In this document: positions 63,901 through 64,000 of the stretch, piece after piece
How positions within the stretch are numbered: the first letter of the stretch is position 1
Layout: the number at the start of each line of letters is the position of its first letter
Assembly (NCBI GenBank): GCA_023055355.1
Contig: JALJCS010000034.1
Location: 3,796,001-3,860,000, forward strand
Direction of reading: 5' to 3'
Length of the DNA stretch: 64,000 nt
Origin: Agelaius tricolor
Lineage: Eukaryota; Chordata; Aves; Passeriformes; Icteridae
Made by a program: the position numbers and the translations under genes
The notes under the pieces: model-generated
The model's input: only the letters and a program-made list of their open reading frames with translations
Database searches by the model: none
Told to the model about the DNA's origin: nothing

Positions 63901-63916
63901 GGGCCCCAGAGCGGCT

Positions 63917-63992
63917 GCGCGGGGCGGGGCCGAGGTGTTTTAGACCCCGGAAATCGCCTCGACCGCCATTTGCTCAGTCAGAGCACGGTGCG
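63917..63992 (+). promoter_or_regulatory. Core promoter cassette B, duplicate of cassette A
   Basis: GGGGCGGGG (63921-63929), TTTTAGA, CCGGAAAT (63947-63954, ETS-like with one change from the strong consensus) and ACCGCCATTTG (63962-63972, reversed YY1) repeat cassette A in order. An initiator-like CTCAGTC follows. The ungapped alignment is roughly 80% identical by eye, at a constant offset of 3424 bp. An ATG occurs at 63994 inside CGGATGGGAG and could start a coding sequence that leaves the window, but only two codons are visible. The gene is not identifiable. Confidence 0.8.
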
Positions 63993-64000
63993 GATGGGAG

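Larger units (their letters stand above)
63000..64000 (+). promoter_or_regulatory. CpG island 2, continues past the window edge
   Basis: Very high GC and CpG begin at about 63005 and persist to the end of the window. The island carries many GC boxes, a large inverted repeat (63231-63545) and CAGGTG-GC-box units at 63423, 63662, 63839, 63867 and 63891. The second promoter cassette (63917-63992) lies at its end. Minus-strand frames of 162 to 280 codons overlap each other and are arginine/proline/alanine-rich products of composition. Confidence 0.8.

Overview
This window looks like bird nuclear DNA. Two antisense CR1 LINE tails support this: one of roughly 490 bp at about 2172-2662 and a short one at about 29609-29700. 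Both begin, on the + strand, with the reversed CR1 3' terminus. A likely solo LTR of an endogenous retrovirus lies at about 36514-36790 on the minus strand. There is no operon structure, no dense coding and no ribosome-binding-site pattern, so this is not prokaryotic sequence.

Positions 1 to about 58,300 are AT-leaning, gene-poor sequence. I could not support a single protein-coding exon here. Open reading frames are short, overlap each other on both strands, and match no family I recognise. The stretch holds the repeats above, simple repeats (ATT, CA, poly-A, T/G-rich) and several blocks that look like conserved non-coding elements: dense homeodomain-, SOX- and TALE-type words in otherwise plain sequence, near 9.2-9.5, 26.3, 27.6, 30.1-30.5 and 48.0 kb. 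It could be a gene desert beside a developmental gene or the inside of a very long intron. The sequence alone does not decide this.

From about 58.4 kb the composition rises, and at about 60.0 kb it becomes extremely GC- and CpG-rich. The border is a degenerate minisatellite of about 33-35 bp period (about 59583-60230) that runs directly into a CpG island. The island ends in a compact promoter: Sp1 box, ETS site, then reversed YY1 site (60493-60568). It is followed by a short 5' exon ending in a clean splice donor at 60607/60608, a pyrimidine-saturated intron built of degenerate tandem units, and an acceptor at 61103/61104 with an AATAAA only 24 bases downstream.

A second CpG island occupies about 63000-64000. 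It contains a large imperfect inverted repeat with 28-bp perfect arms and repeated CAGGTG/GC-box units. At 63917-63992 it carries a second copy of the same promoter cassette, at an exact offset of 3424 bp with identical internal spacing. That duplicated cassette is the main result. The downstream gene probably starts at or just beyond the window's right edge (an ATG lies at 63994), so its identity cannot be given.
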